Of a stretch of DNA of 64,000 bases, positions 40,761 through 49,303 are shown piece by piece; position 1 is the stretch's first letter, and every line of letters begins with the position of its first letter. Position numbers and translations under genes: made by a program. Source of the DNA: Alkalimonas cellulosilytica (GTDB taxonomy: Bacteria; Pseudomonadota; Gammaproteobacteria; Enterobacterales; Alteromonadaceae); contig NZ_JAUHLI010000003.1 in assembly GCF_036325985.1 (NCBI RefSeq), forward strand, positions 186,001-250,000, in the 5' to 3' direction. A model generated the notes under the pieces. That model was not told the DNA's origin, did no database searches, and saw only the letters and a program-made list of their open reading frames with translations.

Positions 40761-42403
40761 TGCACTTTTGCTCCTGCTCCATCAAGCGCCGGCGTTACTC
40801 TGAGCAAACGCCCGCGCCCATCATCGGTTAACACATACAAGGCACCGTCCGGACCGGTGCGAACATCCCGGATCCGTTCGGCCAGCTCAGCCAACAGCAC
40901 CTCAACAATTTCTGCACCCTGTCCGGTCAAACGCACGCGCTGCAGCTGACGCCCTGCCAGAGCGCCCACCAGCAGATCGCCTTGCCAGCCGGGAAATAAA
41001 TCGCCCTGATACAGAGTAAGGCCGGAAGGCGCGATGGAAGGAGTCCAGTCGAGCAGCGGAGGCTGCATCCCCTGATAAGCCGTAAAAGGTGTGATACGGG
41101 CACCGGTGTAATCAATGCCCTGAGTCACCACTGGCCAGCCAAAATTTACGCCCGGCTCAATGCGATTGAGTTCATCGCCGCCTTTAGGACCGTGTTCATG
41201 GCTAAGCAGCTGCTTAGTGGCGCTATCATACACCAGCCCCTGCACATTGCGATGACCATAACTGTAGATTTCTGCTAAAGCACCAGGCTGACCGACAAAA
41301 GGGTTATCCTCGGGCACTGAGCCATCCGGCCACAGCCGCACAATGCTGCCAAGATGACTGCTCAGCCGCTGTGCTTCTTCGCGGTAATCAAAACCATCGC
41401 CGAGACTTAGAGCCAGGCTGCCATCATCAAGAAATGCCAGCCGGCCACCGTAATGGGCATTGCCGGTTTTAGCCGGATAAGTACGAAAGATTTCGGTCAC
41501 GTCAGTTAACTCAAGCTGGCTTAAATCCAGGCGGGCACTTGCCAGACAGGTATGGTTCGCCCGCATCCGACCACAGGCATAGCTGAGAAATATCCGCTGA
41601 CTTTGCGCAAAATCAGGAGCTGGTAGCACATCAAACAAACCCGCCTGGCCGGAGGCAAACACCGCAGGAAGCCCGGCAATGGGTTCTGGCTCCAGCCTTC
41701 CATCAATATGAATTAAACGCAGCCGTCCGGGGCGCTCAGTCACCAGCATGGCACCACCGGATAAAAAGGCCACTGACCAGGGATGCTCCAGCCCCTTGAC
41801 CAGAGTTTCCACCCGATACTCACTTTTTGTAGCCATCGCTGGCGGGCTGACCAGACCAGCAGACAAGAGCAGCGGCAGCAACACAACAAGCGCACTGGCA
41901 TCAAGGGCCCTTTGGGGCCTGGCTGACGGCAAAGGTTGTAACGCTCTGGCAAAAATAGCACCGGCCAGAGCCGCAATCAACAACAAGCTCAGCAATCCCA
42001 TCAGGCTGCGGCTGGCAGCAATCAAGGTTGGCATCGGTGCCAGCGCATTCACCAGCATCAAGGTACACCACAGGCCGCTGGCCGCTGCCAAGGCAAACAA
42101 AGCTGGCTGCCAGCGGCCAGCAACCCAGCGACTTAGCCAGAGTGCGATACCTTGCGATACCAGATAACTGCAACTAAAGATGGCGGCATAAACAGGGGCA
42201 AAGTGGCGCACATCGTGCAGGCTGGTCGCCAGTCGCTCACTAAACGGGATCGTTACTCCCAATTGCTGCAAAGCCAGCAAATTGAATTGGGTTTGCACCA
42301 GCGTGCTCAACAGCACGGCCAGAAAACAAGTCCAGATAACGTGCAACAGCGGCTTATGCCAAGCAGAGACAGCCAACATCGAATTCCTCCCCATCCTTTT
42401 CAT
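40757..42403 (-). CDS. Sugar dehydrogenase-like (GSDH/PQQ-type) protein with an N-terminal membrane domain
   Basis: 548 aa. Residues 1-165 carry four transmembrane segments (about 16-36, 68-92, 98-122, 132-153). A fifth hydrophobic stretch (168-186) ending SPPAMA looks like a signal peptide with its cleavage site. After it comes a complete GSDH beta-propeller (about 195-540): VKGLEHPWSVAFL, GRLAFLDDGSLALSLGDGFD, EIYSYGHRNVQGLVYD and HEHGPKGGDELNRI, typical of soluble-quinoprotein aldose dehydrogenases (YliI-like). The propeller should be periplasmic. First gene of the run to rimB, rimK and rimA. Whether PQQ is used cannot be judged. Confidence 0.85.
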   Translation of the reverse strand: MKRMGRNSMLAVSAWHKPLLHVIWTCFLAVLLSTLVQTQFNLLALQQLGVTIPFSERLATSLHDVRHFAPVYAAIFSCSYLVSQGIALWLSRWVAGRWQPALFALAAASGLWCTLMLVNALAPMPTLIAASRSLMGLLSLLLIAALAGAIFARALQPLPSARPQRALDASALVVLLPLLLSAGLVSPPAMATKSEYRVETLVKGLEHPWSVAFLSGGAMLVTERPGRLRLIHIDGRLEPEPIAGLPAVFASGQAGLFDVLPAPDFAQSQRIFLSYACGRMRANHTCLASARLDLSQLELTDVTEIFRTYPAKTGNAHYGGRLAFLDDGSLALSLGDGFDYREEAQRLSSHLGSIVRLWPDGSVPEDNPFVGQPGALAEIYSYGHRNVQGLVYDSATKQLLSHEHGPKGGDELNRIEPGVNFGWPVVTQGIDYTGARITPFTAYQGMQPPLLDWTPSIAPSGLTLYQGDLFPGWQGDLLVGALAGRQLQRVRLTGQGAEIVEVLLAELAERIRDVRTGPDGALYVLTDDGRGRLLRVTPALDGAGAKVH

Positions 42404-42492
42404 CTGAAAGCCTTAATAGTAGTGCAGTGATCATCTAACTGCTATGATTTTACAGTAAAAGCAAGAAGCTGGTTCAAGATAGGAAGAATCGA

Positions 42493-43293
42493 GTGGTCGA
42501 TTGGACAGATTACCTGAACAGCCTGGCCAACCAATTGTGGCGTCTAAGCCCGCATTGTCGGCCCGGAGTGGATCCCAGCGGGGTCAAGCTGGTTGCTCAT
42601 CGGGGGGCCTACCACAGTGTTGACCCGCATCAGCCGGATACTATTCTCGAAAACACCCTGCCAGCCTTTGAGCGGTGTCTGTTGCATGGTGTCTGGGGCA
42701 TCGAGCTGGATATCCGGTTGACCCGGGACGGTGAGCCGGTGGTGCATCATGATCCGGCCTGTGGTCGTTTATTCAACCGACCGGATCTGGTGATTGCCGA
42801 GACCCGTTTTGCCGATTTGCGCCGCGCCCTGCCCGCCATTCCCCATCTGCACGAGGTGATTGAGCGCTATGGTAAGCAGTTGCATCTGATGATCGAGATT
42901 AAAGATTCTTGGCGACAACGACCGCAACTGCCTGGCCAACTGAAACCTTTGCTGCGAGAGCTTGAACCGGATAAAGATTTCCATTTAATGAGCCTGGAGC
43001 CGGATCATCTGGAAGGCTTTCGGTTTTTACCACCCAGTGCGCTGGTTGATGTCGCTCTGACCAACACCCAGCACATCGTGCAGCAAAATCTGACACTCGG
43101 GCACGGCGCTGTGGCCGGTTCTTTTGCCTTACTCTCGCCCGCTATTCTGCAACAGTTAAAAGCGGCTGGAAAACAAACCGGCACCGGCCAGGTGAATCAC
43201 CCCGACATTCTGAACCGTGAGGTCAACCGTGGCGTAGACTGGATTTTCAGTGATCAGCCACTGCGCTTGCAATGCCCTGAAAAGTCCCGATAA
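42493..43293 (+). CDS. Glycerophosphodiester phosphodiesterase
   Basis: 266 aa from a GTG at 42493, with AGGAAG 6 to 7 bases upstream. It hydrolyses glycerophosphodiesters to glycerol-3-phosphate and an alcohol. The TIM-barrel GDPD motifs are in place: LVAHRGA with the first catalytic His, ENTLPAFERCL, GIELDIRLTRDGEPVVHHD (metal Glu/Asp and second His), and LHLMIEIKD. The C-terminal DWIFSDQPLRL ends the barrel as usual. No signal peptide, so cytoplasmic (UgpQ-like). A stand-alone gene, followed 50 bases later by the aminopeptidase on the same strand, which may be co-transcribed. Confidence 0.93.
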   Translation: MVDWTDYLNSLANQLWRLSPHCRPGVDPSGVKLVAHRGAYHSVDPHQPDTILENTLPAFERCLLHGVWGIELDIRLTRDGEPVVHHDPACGRLFNRPDLVIAETRFADLRRALPAIPHLHEVIERYGKQLHLMIEIKDSWRQRPQLPGQLKPLLRELEPDKDFHLMSLEPDHLEGFRFLPPSALVDVALTNTQHIVQQNLTLGHGAVAGSFALLSPAILQQLKAAGKQTGTGQVNHPDILNREVNRGVDWIFSDQPLRLQCPEKSR

Positions 43294-43343
43294 TAGGTTT
43301 CAGAAAACAAGAACATAGCTTCACAACAACAACGAGGATCCTT

Positions 43344-44909
43344 ATGAAAACTCTGCTTGCGCTTAGTATTGGCGCTATTTTAGCTGGCAGCACCTTGCTT
43401 AGCCCTGCCGTATCGGCAGCTACGCCAACCCCTTACATCCATACCCAATTTAATGTCACCGAGTCGATGCAGCAAGCTGACTTGCTGGTGGTATTGGTAC
43501 CGGAAGACAGCGGCGAACTGCGGTTATCTGGTTGGGATCGTGCCAGTCGTAATCACATCAATCGCGCCATCAGTGTGGCTGCTTTTACCGGCAAAGCCGG
43601 CTCACAGCTGGAGATTGTTGCACCTGTCGGTCTGAATTATGGCCGCGTGCTGCTGTTAGGTGTCGGTAACCCGGCAGAGCTGACCCGGGCCAAAGCCGAA
43701 GAAATGGGCGCCAGCTTGAGCGGCTGGGTCAATGGCACCAAAGCAGAGACCGTGCATGTGCACAGCCAGCTGATTGCCAATGCCACCGACAATCACCGCA
43801 TCAGCGCCGCCCTTGCCCATGGCGTTGAGCTGCGTAACTACCGCTTCGATCGCTACAAAAGCCAGCCCGATGCGCGCCCGGCCCAGCGCTACAGCTGGCA
43901 GGTCGCACTGGCTACCGATGCGCGTGTTCAATTTGAGCAAAAGCAGGCTCTGGCCCAGGGAGTCTTTACCGCCCGTGAGCTGACCAACTTACCTGGCAGC
44001 GATGGTTACCCGGAGGCCTTTGCCCGATACGCGCAGCAGGTGCTGGAGCCGCTGGGGGTGGAAGTAACTATTTTGGGCCCGGAGCAAGTAAAAGCACTGG
44101 GTATGGGTTCTTTGTACAGTGTAAGCCAAGGCAGCCATATGAAAGCCCACCTGCTGGTAGCGCGCTGGCGCGGCAATCAGGATGAGCAACCGATTGCTTT
44201 GGTGGGAAAAGGCAACAGCTTTGATACCGGTGGTTACAACTTAAAAACTCAGGCCGCTTCTATTTTACGGATGCATACCGACAAAGCCGGTGGCGCCGCT
44301 GTGGTGGGTGCCATCAAGGCATTGGCCGGACAAAAAGCGCCGGTGCATGTAGTTGGCGTGGTACCGCTCTCAATCAATATGATCTCTGGCGATGCCACCT
44401 TGCCGGGGGATGTAGTCACTGCCGGTGATGGTAGCACCATTGAAGTAGGTAACACCGATGCGGAAGGTCGCCTGATCCTGGCCGATGGGATCTGGTATGC
44501 CCGCGAGCACTTAAATGCCCGAGCCATTGCTGATATCGCTACCCTGACCGGCGCTAAAGTCGGTGCACTCGGCAATGCGTATTCCGCTATCTTTACCCAG
44601 CACAGTGACATTGAGCAAACGATGCGCGAAGCTGGTGACTTAGTGCAGGAGCGGGTTTGGCCACTGCCGCTGGAGGGTTACGATGGCATCGTGCGCAGCC
44701 GTATTGCTGATCGCATCAACACCGGCTCGCCAGGTGCTCAGGCCGGGGCCATCTTCCTGCAGCATTTTGCCGGCGATACGCCCTGGGTGCACATTGATAT
44801 GGCAGGAGAAGCTTTTGTCAACAGCGCCACTGGCATTCACCCGGAAGGCAGCACCGGCCATGGGGTGCGGCTGTTAACGGAGTGGGTCAAGCTGTATCAG
44901 GCGCAGTAA
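43344..44909 (+). CDS. Exported M17 leucyl aminopeptidase
   Basis: 521 aa. A cleavable signal peptide (about 1-25, ending PAVSA-A) sends it to the periplasm or outside, unlike cytoplasmic PepA. The M17 catalytic domain is complete: VGKGNSFDTGGYNLKT with the metal-binding Lys and Asp, RMHTDKAGGAAVVGAI with the next metal Asp, and the NTDAEGRLILADGIWYA signature carrying the Asp, Glu and Arg of the active site. The preceding half is a smaller N-terminal domain. It removes N-terminal residues from peptides; specificity cannot be read off. A hairpin terminator follows. Confidence 0.92.
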   Translation: MKTLLALSIGAILAGSTLLSPAVSAATPTPYIHTQFNVTESMQQADLLVVLVPEDSGELRLSGWDRASRNHINRAISVAAFTGKAGSQLEIVAPVGLNYGRVLLLGVGNPAELTRAKAEEMGASLSGWVNGTKAETVHVHSQLIANATDNHRISAALAHGVELRNYRFDRYKSQPDARPAQRYSWQVALATDARVQFEQKQALAQGVFTARELTNLPGSDGYPEAFARYAQQVLEPLGVEVTILGPEQVKALGMGSLYSVSQGSHMKAHLLVARWRGNQDEQPIALVGKGNSFDTGGYNLKTQAASILRMHTDKAGGAAVVGAIKALAGQKAPVHVVGVVPLSINMISGDATLPGDVVTAGDGSTIEVGNTDAEGRLILADGIWYAREHLNARAIADIATLTGAKVGALGNAYSAIFTQHSDIEQTMREAGDLVQERVWPLPLEGYDGIVRSRIADRINTGSPGAQAGAIFLQHFAGDTPWVHIDMAGEAFVNSATGIHPEGSTGHGVRLLTEWVKLYQAQ

Positions 44910-44941
44910 CAGCAGCACTGCACCCGTGCATAGTGTGTAGC

Positions 44942-44964
44942 AGCGGCCTTCGGGCCGCTTTTTC
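44942..44964 (+). terminator. Terminator after the aminopeptidase gene
   Basis: AGCGGCC (44942-44948) and GGCCGCT (44953-44959) around TTCG, then a TTTTT run, 33 bases past the stop codon. A classic rho-independent terminator with the stable TTCG loop. Confidence 0.88.
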
Positions 44965-44977
44965 GTGCGCTAAGTGG

Positions 44978-46312
44978 TTATTCCACCTGATCCTGCCAGG
45001 CTTCAGCCACCGCACTGCCCCGGCTTTCATTCAGCGGCAGCACCGCTATGATTGCCAGTGCAAACAGCAGCAGACAAAAGATAATGGCATCGGCCAGGCC
45101 AAAGGCCCACTGCATCACTCCAAGTCCCACCATGCCAAACACCGCAGCCAGTTTGGTGGTCATGCTCCAAAAGCCAAAGAACTCGGCTGATTTCACATTC
45201 GGCGTCAGTACCCCAACCAAAGCCCGGGCCGCCGATTGCGAAGCCCCTAAGCTGGCCCCGGCCAACACACCGGCAAACAAAAACACATACTGCGCCTGCC
45301 AGTTCACGCCGAGCCAGGCATGGCTAAGTGCAGTCAGGCCTGGTGTTTGCCAAATGGCCAAAATTGCCAGCAACCACAGCAGCAAGGTAAGAATATAAGT
45401 AGTGCGGGCCCCGATGGCACTTTGTAAAAAGCCAAAGCCAACAGCGCCTAATGCAGCGGTGATCTGCACCGTGACAAACATCAGTACCCGCACCTGTTCA
45501 TCCCAGCCAATTACCTGAGCACCATAGATAAACGAAAAGGCGATGATGATGTAAATGCCAGCCATGGCAAAGAACACCGAAATCAGCAAAATACGCAGAT
45601 CGCGAAATTGCGGCAGGTGCTGCCAGGTTAGCTTCAGGCGTGCCAGCCCGGCTTTAAGCAAGGTCTGCCCGGCCGGTAAGGTGCGTTTGGTGCCGTGCTC
45701 GCGCACAAATACAAAGGTAGGAATGGCAGCCAGCAAGAAAAACGCAGCGGCAAAGGGCCCGACATAGCGAATGGTGTCGTAGTTTTCCAGCGAGACTTCG
45801 CCCAGAAAGTACAGCGTAAAGGCGGTTGCTATCAGGCCACCAATATAGCCTAAGCTCCAACCCAGGCCCGAGATCCAGCCAAGCGCCTTACGTGGTCCAA
45901 GATCAGTTAAAAAGCTGGCAATAAAGCCCTCGCCAATGGCGTAGGCAAAGTTTGACACAATGATCAGCAGCATGGCCGGTACAATCCAGCCAGGCTCCAC
46001 CAGGTACAGCAGCGCCGTTGCACCAACGGTCAGCAGATAACTGGCAAACAAAAAGCGCTTACGACTGGCCGAGTAATCCATCACCGCACCACAAACCGGG
46101 TTGGCCACCACCACCAGCAAATAGCTGATGGCCAGCGACAGGCTCCACAACAAGTTGCCGGTACGGTAGTCCGGGCTGTCCCCCACCACAATGCGGGTAA
46201 AGAGATCACCGTAAATCACGGTGATGATCAGTAAGGTATAGGCCTGATTGGCGAAATCAAACATCGCCCAGCCGAAGATCTCACGTTTTGGAGCCAGCTT
46301 TGTTGGTGTCAT
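44978..46312 (-). CDS. MFS permease of the UMF1 (YxiO-like) family
   Basis: 444 aa with 12 predicted spans. It begins REIFGWAMFDFANQAYTLLI, the signature start of the UMF1/Atg22-like group (GWALYDWANSAY), and has GNLLWSLSLAISYLLVVVANP, DLGPRKALGWISGLGWSLGY and ASLGASQSAARALVGVLTP. In fungi Atg22 exports amino acids from the vacuole; bacterial members are uncharacterised, so an amino-acid or drug role is only suggested. It converges with the aminopeptidase gene across the terminator at 44942. Confidence 0.87.
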   Translation of the reverse strand: MTPTKLAPKREIFGWAMFDFANQAYTLLIITVIYGDLFTRIVVGDSPDYRTGNLLWSLSLAISYLLVVVANPVCGAVMDYSASRKRFLFASYLLTVGATALLYLVEPGWIVPAMLLIIVSNFAYAIGEGFIASFLTDLGPRKALGWISGLGWSLGYIGGLIATAFTLYFLGEVSLENYDTIRYVGPFAAAFFLLAAIPTFVFVREHGTKRTLPAGQTLLKAGLARLKLTWQHLPQFRDLRILLISVFFAMAGIYIIIAFSFIYGAQVIGWDEQVRVLMFVTVQITAALGAVGFGFLQSAIGARTTYILTLLLWLLAILAIWQTPGLTALSHAWLGVNWQAQYVFLFAGVLAGASLGASQSAARALVGVLTPNVKSAEFFGFWSMTTKLAAVFGMVGLGVMQWAFGLADAIIFCLLLFALAIIAVLPLNESRGSAVAEAWQDQVE

Positions 46313-46428
46313 AACACACTCACATCAGAGGTTTGTATCACTCTAGCATGAAAATAATCACAGCTTACAAGCTGACAGCAAGGCCCAGATCATTTTTCGC
46401 AGCATCCAGTTCCATTCCTTTGTCGTTG

Positions 46429-47120
46429 TTATTGCAGCGCCCACTCCACCGCTTTGGCTGCATGGATGGCGGTGGTATCGTACAGCGGCACTTCGGTATC
46501 TTGCTGCTTGATCAGCATGCCAATTTCGGTACAACCTAGAATAACCGCTTCGGCACCAGCGTCCGATAAGGCTTTTACGATACGCAAATAGGCTTGCCGG
46601 GACTCTGACTTGATCTGCCCCTGGCACAGTTCCTGGTAGATAATACGATGCACCAATTGTCTGTCCGCTGCATTGGGTACCAACACCTCAATGCCATGCG
46701 GTTCGGCCAAACGTTCTTTGTAAAAGCCTGCTCCATGGTAAAAGCGGTACCTAACAACCCCACTTTTCTCACGCCATCCCGAACCAGCACGTCCGCCGTG
46801 GCATCGGCTATGTGCAGCAGTGGAATGCGGATACTCTGCTCGATTTGCGCCGCAACTTTGTGCATGGTGTTGGTGCAAATCAGCACAAAGTCAGCACCGC
46901 CAGCTTCGACACTTTTGGCCGCTTTAACCAGGATCTCAGCAGTACCGTCCCAGTCGCCCTGATGCTGCAGCTTTTCAATCGGTTCAAAATCCACACTGTG
47001 TAACACGATGCTGGCCGAGTGCAGCCCGCCCAGTGCTTGTTTTATTCCAAGGTTGATTGCCCGGTAGTAACCTAAGGTGCTTTCCCAGCTCATACCGCCG
47101 ATGAGTCCGATTGTTTTCAT
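46429..47120 (-). pseudogene. Aspartate/glutamate racemase family gene with a one-base frameshift
   Basis: The first frame (from 47120) starts MKTIGLIGGMSWESTLGYY and keeps racemase identity through the cysteine segment VLICTNTMHKV to GTAFTMEQAF, then runs into unrelated residues and stops at 46575. The second frame resumes the family exactly there (FYKERLAEPHGIEVLVPN ...) and carries the second catalytic Cys in VILGCTEIGMLI, ending at 46429. Adding one T to the TTTT run at 46722-46725 (minus strand) restores a 230-aa protein. It could be a real loss, a sequencing error in a homopolymer, or rarely frameshifting. The intact ancestor would be an amino-acid racemase of the RacD/YgeA type. Confidence 0.88.
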
Positions 47121-47165
47121 GCGATAATGGATTCCTTCTGTGATGTTGCCGCTGACAAGATCAGC

Positions 47166-47400
47166 TTAAAGCGGGTGGTTGTCGATATCAACTTGCTCGA
47201 CTGAGGGTACCTTAATCAGCTTGTACTGATACAGAGAACCAATCTTAGAAGGTAGCAACAATGTGTTTATATCAGGTTTGTACACTACTGCATAAGGAAA
47301 CTTTGTGAGCACAAAGCGGGGAGTATTTTTGCTCTTCGTACCAAGTATAGGCTACTGGCACTTCCAACAAGACTGATGGGTGGAATATCAACTCCGCCAT
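47166..47400 (-). pseudogene. Remnant of a ParE/RelE-family toxin gene
   Basis: An ATG at 47400, 4 bases after the antitoxin stop, starts MAELIFHPSVLLEVPVAYTW, then YEEQ, the N-terminus of a plasmid-stabilisation/RelE-type toxin. The frame then degenerates and stops after 42 codons. In the next frame, from about 47303, KFPYAVVYKPDINTL appears, which resembles the toxin's C-terminal strand; about 45 internal residues are missing. The gene is therefore collapsed and cannot encode the toxin. The rest to 47166 looks unrelated. Confidence 0.75.
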
Positions 47401-47404
47401 AGTC

Positions 47405-47623
47405 TTATTTAAGCTTAGTTTTTATTTCATCCCAGGAAATGCCCTGAACCTTGCCAGTTTCAAGTTCATCCAGGCGCTGCTCCGCTACCAGGCTCCATGC
47501 AGCATCAACATCGTCATCCTGCGTTTTTTCAAGGCTTGATATCAAACAATGAGCCAGCAAGGCTCTATCATTAGCGGAAAGTTCTTTGGTAACTTCAATT
47601 ACCTGCTCAAGAGTTACACTCAT
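47405..47623 (-). CDS. Addiction-module antitoxin (Unstab_antitox type), partner toxin degraded
   Basis: 72 aa. The sequence SVTLEQVIEVTKELSANDRALLAHCLISSLE and later AAWSLVAEQRLDELETGKVQGISWDEI is that of the putative addiction-module component family (PF09720), RelB-like antitoxins of small RelE/ParE systems. Its toxin should follow at once. The reading frame 4 bases downstream is broken (see 47166-47400), so this is an orphan antitoxin. Whether it is still expressed cannot be told; it may give protection against related toxins elsewhere. Confidence 0.85.
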   Translation of the reverse strand: MSVTLEQVIEVTKELSANDRALLAHCLISSLEKTQDDDVDAAWSLVAEQRLDELETGKVQGISWDEIKTKLK

Positions 47624-47740
47624 AGCAAAAGCACTCCATCAATAAGTAAACCGAGTTAGCATGCTTAAAGTTTTGTGCCGACAAATTGCCCGATACTTTC
47701 CCACCGTTGTTAACCACAGAAGCTGTTAACTGAAAGGAAA

Positions 47741-47767
47741 AAAACCGGCCCTTGCGGAGCCGGTTTT
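47741..47767 (-). terminator. Terminator of htpX
   Basis: AAAACCGGC (47741-47749) and GCCGGTTTT (47759-47767) with a 9-base loop; on the minus strand it is followed by a T run (complement of the A run at 47738-47744). It lies 26 bases past the htpX stop. Confidence 0.88.
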
Positions 47768-47793
47768 TGGGGGTTTGTTTGAGATTTGCTGGT

Positions 47794-48654
47794 TTAAAAC
47801 TCGCGGGTGTTTTGCAGCGCAGCGATGCGCTTTTCCAACGGTGGGTGCGACATAAAAAGTTCAGACTTCTTGCCGCCGCCGGCAATACCGAAAGCAGCCA
47901 TGCTGCCCTCTAACCGGCTTTCGTGGTTGTGCTGCAGGCGCTTTAGCGCAGCGACCATCTTATTGGCGCCTTCTAAGCGGGCGGCACCGGCGTCGGCACG
48001 GTATTCACGCTGACGCGAGAACCACATTACGATGATGCTGGCCAGCACACCAAACAGCATTTCCAGCGCAATCACGATACCAAAATAGGCAAAGGTCCCC
48101 AGCTGCTGGTTGTTTTGGCGGATGGCACCGGCAATCAAACGCGCCAGGAAAATCACAAAGGTATTCACCACCCCCTGGATCAGCGTCAGCGTGACCATAT
48201 CGCCGTTGGCAATGTGGGATACCTCGTGCGCCAATACGGCTTCCACTTCGTCTTCACGCATATTGCGCAGTAAGCCGGTGGACACCGCCACCAGAGCGTC
48301 GTTGCGCTTCATGCCGGTGGCAAACGCATTCATCTCCGGCGAGTCGTAAATCGCTACTTCCGGCATACCAATACCAGCTTTACGGGCCTGGCGGGCTACT
48401 GTATCCACCAGCCACTTTTCAGTGGCATTGCGCGGTTGCTGGATCACCACAGCGCCAGTAGAGCGCTTGGCCATCCATTTGGACATCGCCAGCGAGATAA
48501 AGGAGCCACCAAAACCAAAAATAGCGGCAAATACCAATAAGCCACCAATGCTGCCACGATCAATGCCGAAAAAGGTAAAAATAACACTCAGTGCAATACT
48601 CAGCACCACCAGCACTGCCAGGTTGGTTGCTAAAAACAACAGCACTCTTTTCAT
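47794..48654 (-). CDS. htpX: Membrane protease HtpX
   Basis: 286 aa, four hydrophobic segments (two at about 5-30 and 35-57, two at about 155-200). The M48 zinc motif is HEVSH (H143, E144, H147) in VLAHEVSHIANGD, and the third ligand Glu lies in REYRADAGAARL. HtpX degrades misfolded inner-membrane proteins and acts with FtsH in E. coli. Family blocks MPEVAIYDSPEMNAFATG and the C-terminal HPPLEKRI are intact. A sigma-32-like promoter lies just upstream (48689-48716), fitting its heat-shock control elsewhere. Confidence 0.96.
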   Translation of the reverse strand: MKRVLLFLATNLAVLVVLSIALSVIFTFFGIDRGSIGGLLVFAAIFGFGGSFISLAMSKWMAKRSTGAVVIQQPRNATEKWLVDTVARQARKAGIGMPEVAIYDSPEMNAFATGMKRNDALVAVSTGLLRNMREDEVEAVLAHEVSHIANGDMVTLTLIQGVVNTFVIFLARLIAGAIRQNNQQLGTFAYFGIVIALEMLFGVLASIIVMWFSRQREYRADAGAARLEGANKMVAALKRLQHNHESRLEGSMAAFGIAGGGKKSELFMSHPPLEKRIAALQNTREF

Positions 48655-48688
48655 GGTGAAACCTCATTTAAAATCAATACTGCCACTA

Positions 48689-48716
48689 ATATAGGGCTGC
48701 CGGCTGAATTTTCAAT
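48689..48716 (-). promoter_or_regulatory. Probable sigma-32 (heat-shock) promoter of htpX
   Basis: On the minus strand ATTGAAA (48716-48710) and CCCTATAT (48696-48689) are separated by 13 bases. The heat-shock consensus is CTTGAAA-N11-16-CCCCATNT, so the first element has one mismatch and the second one mismatch. It ends 35 bases before the htpX start codon. Confidence 0.6.
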
Positions 48717-48836
48717 GAATACGCGATGAAAAGCGCTCTGAAAGAGTGTAAGCAAAGTTGTCAGCCGATGTAGTATCCAACAACACAACCGGCTGCCGCG
48801 GGGTCTCTTTATAGGTTTTAGCAATCGATAATTATG

Positions 48837-49067
48837 CTAGGCAACAATTAATATACCGATTAACAGTAGAAAAGTAGCCACACTGAACAGAAGACGAGCT
48901 ACTCGCTTTCTTCGCTCATGAGAAATGGACTCTTCGAAAGTAGCAAATTCAACCACACCTCCACTGGTGCGATTTTCAAATTCATACTTCATTACTTTAC
49001 TATTCATCTTGTAACAAAGCACATAAAGCGCTACGGCAAAAATAATTAGTAACCATCCACCAGCCAT
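48837..49067 (-). CDS. Small two-span membrane protein
   Basis: 76 aa. The ATG at 49067 has GAGG 7 bases upstream, followed by an A run. Hydrophobic segments at about 3-19 and 58-76 flank a 40-residue hydrophilic loop (NSKVMKYEFENRTSGGVVEF ...) ending in a basic stretch ERRKRVARLL. I do not know the family. It may be a small stress or assembly protein, or simply an uncharacterised inner-membrane protein. It lies upstream of htpX on the same strand with a 182-base gap. Confidence 0.6.
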   Translation of the reverse strand: MAGGWLLIIFAVALYVLCYKMNSKVMKYEFENRTSGGVVEFATFEESISHERRKRVARLLFSVATFLLLIGILIVA

Positions 49068-49303
49068 TTTTTTTTCCTCACAGTCAGTAGTTGAATTTCG
49101 AATTCAGCAAGAATTATGCCCTTAACAATAAATAGCTGTTTTAAAGTCAATAAAATTTCCGCTGCAAAGTTGTATGTAAATTAACCTGACAGGAAAAATT
49201 TTCTTTTAATGACAAATCAGTTTCTGACAAAGAGTTGTCAGCTGCACGTAGCTTGCTTAGACTGTGGGCCTTTCCACAAGCTTTTTCGGATATTGAGACA
49301 ATA

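Noticed and set aside
47607..47885. Open frame of 92 codons between antitoxin and htpX
   Set aside because: It runs through the htpX terminator and the end of htpX in another frame; the residues look like a shadow.
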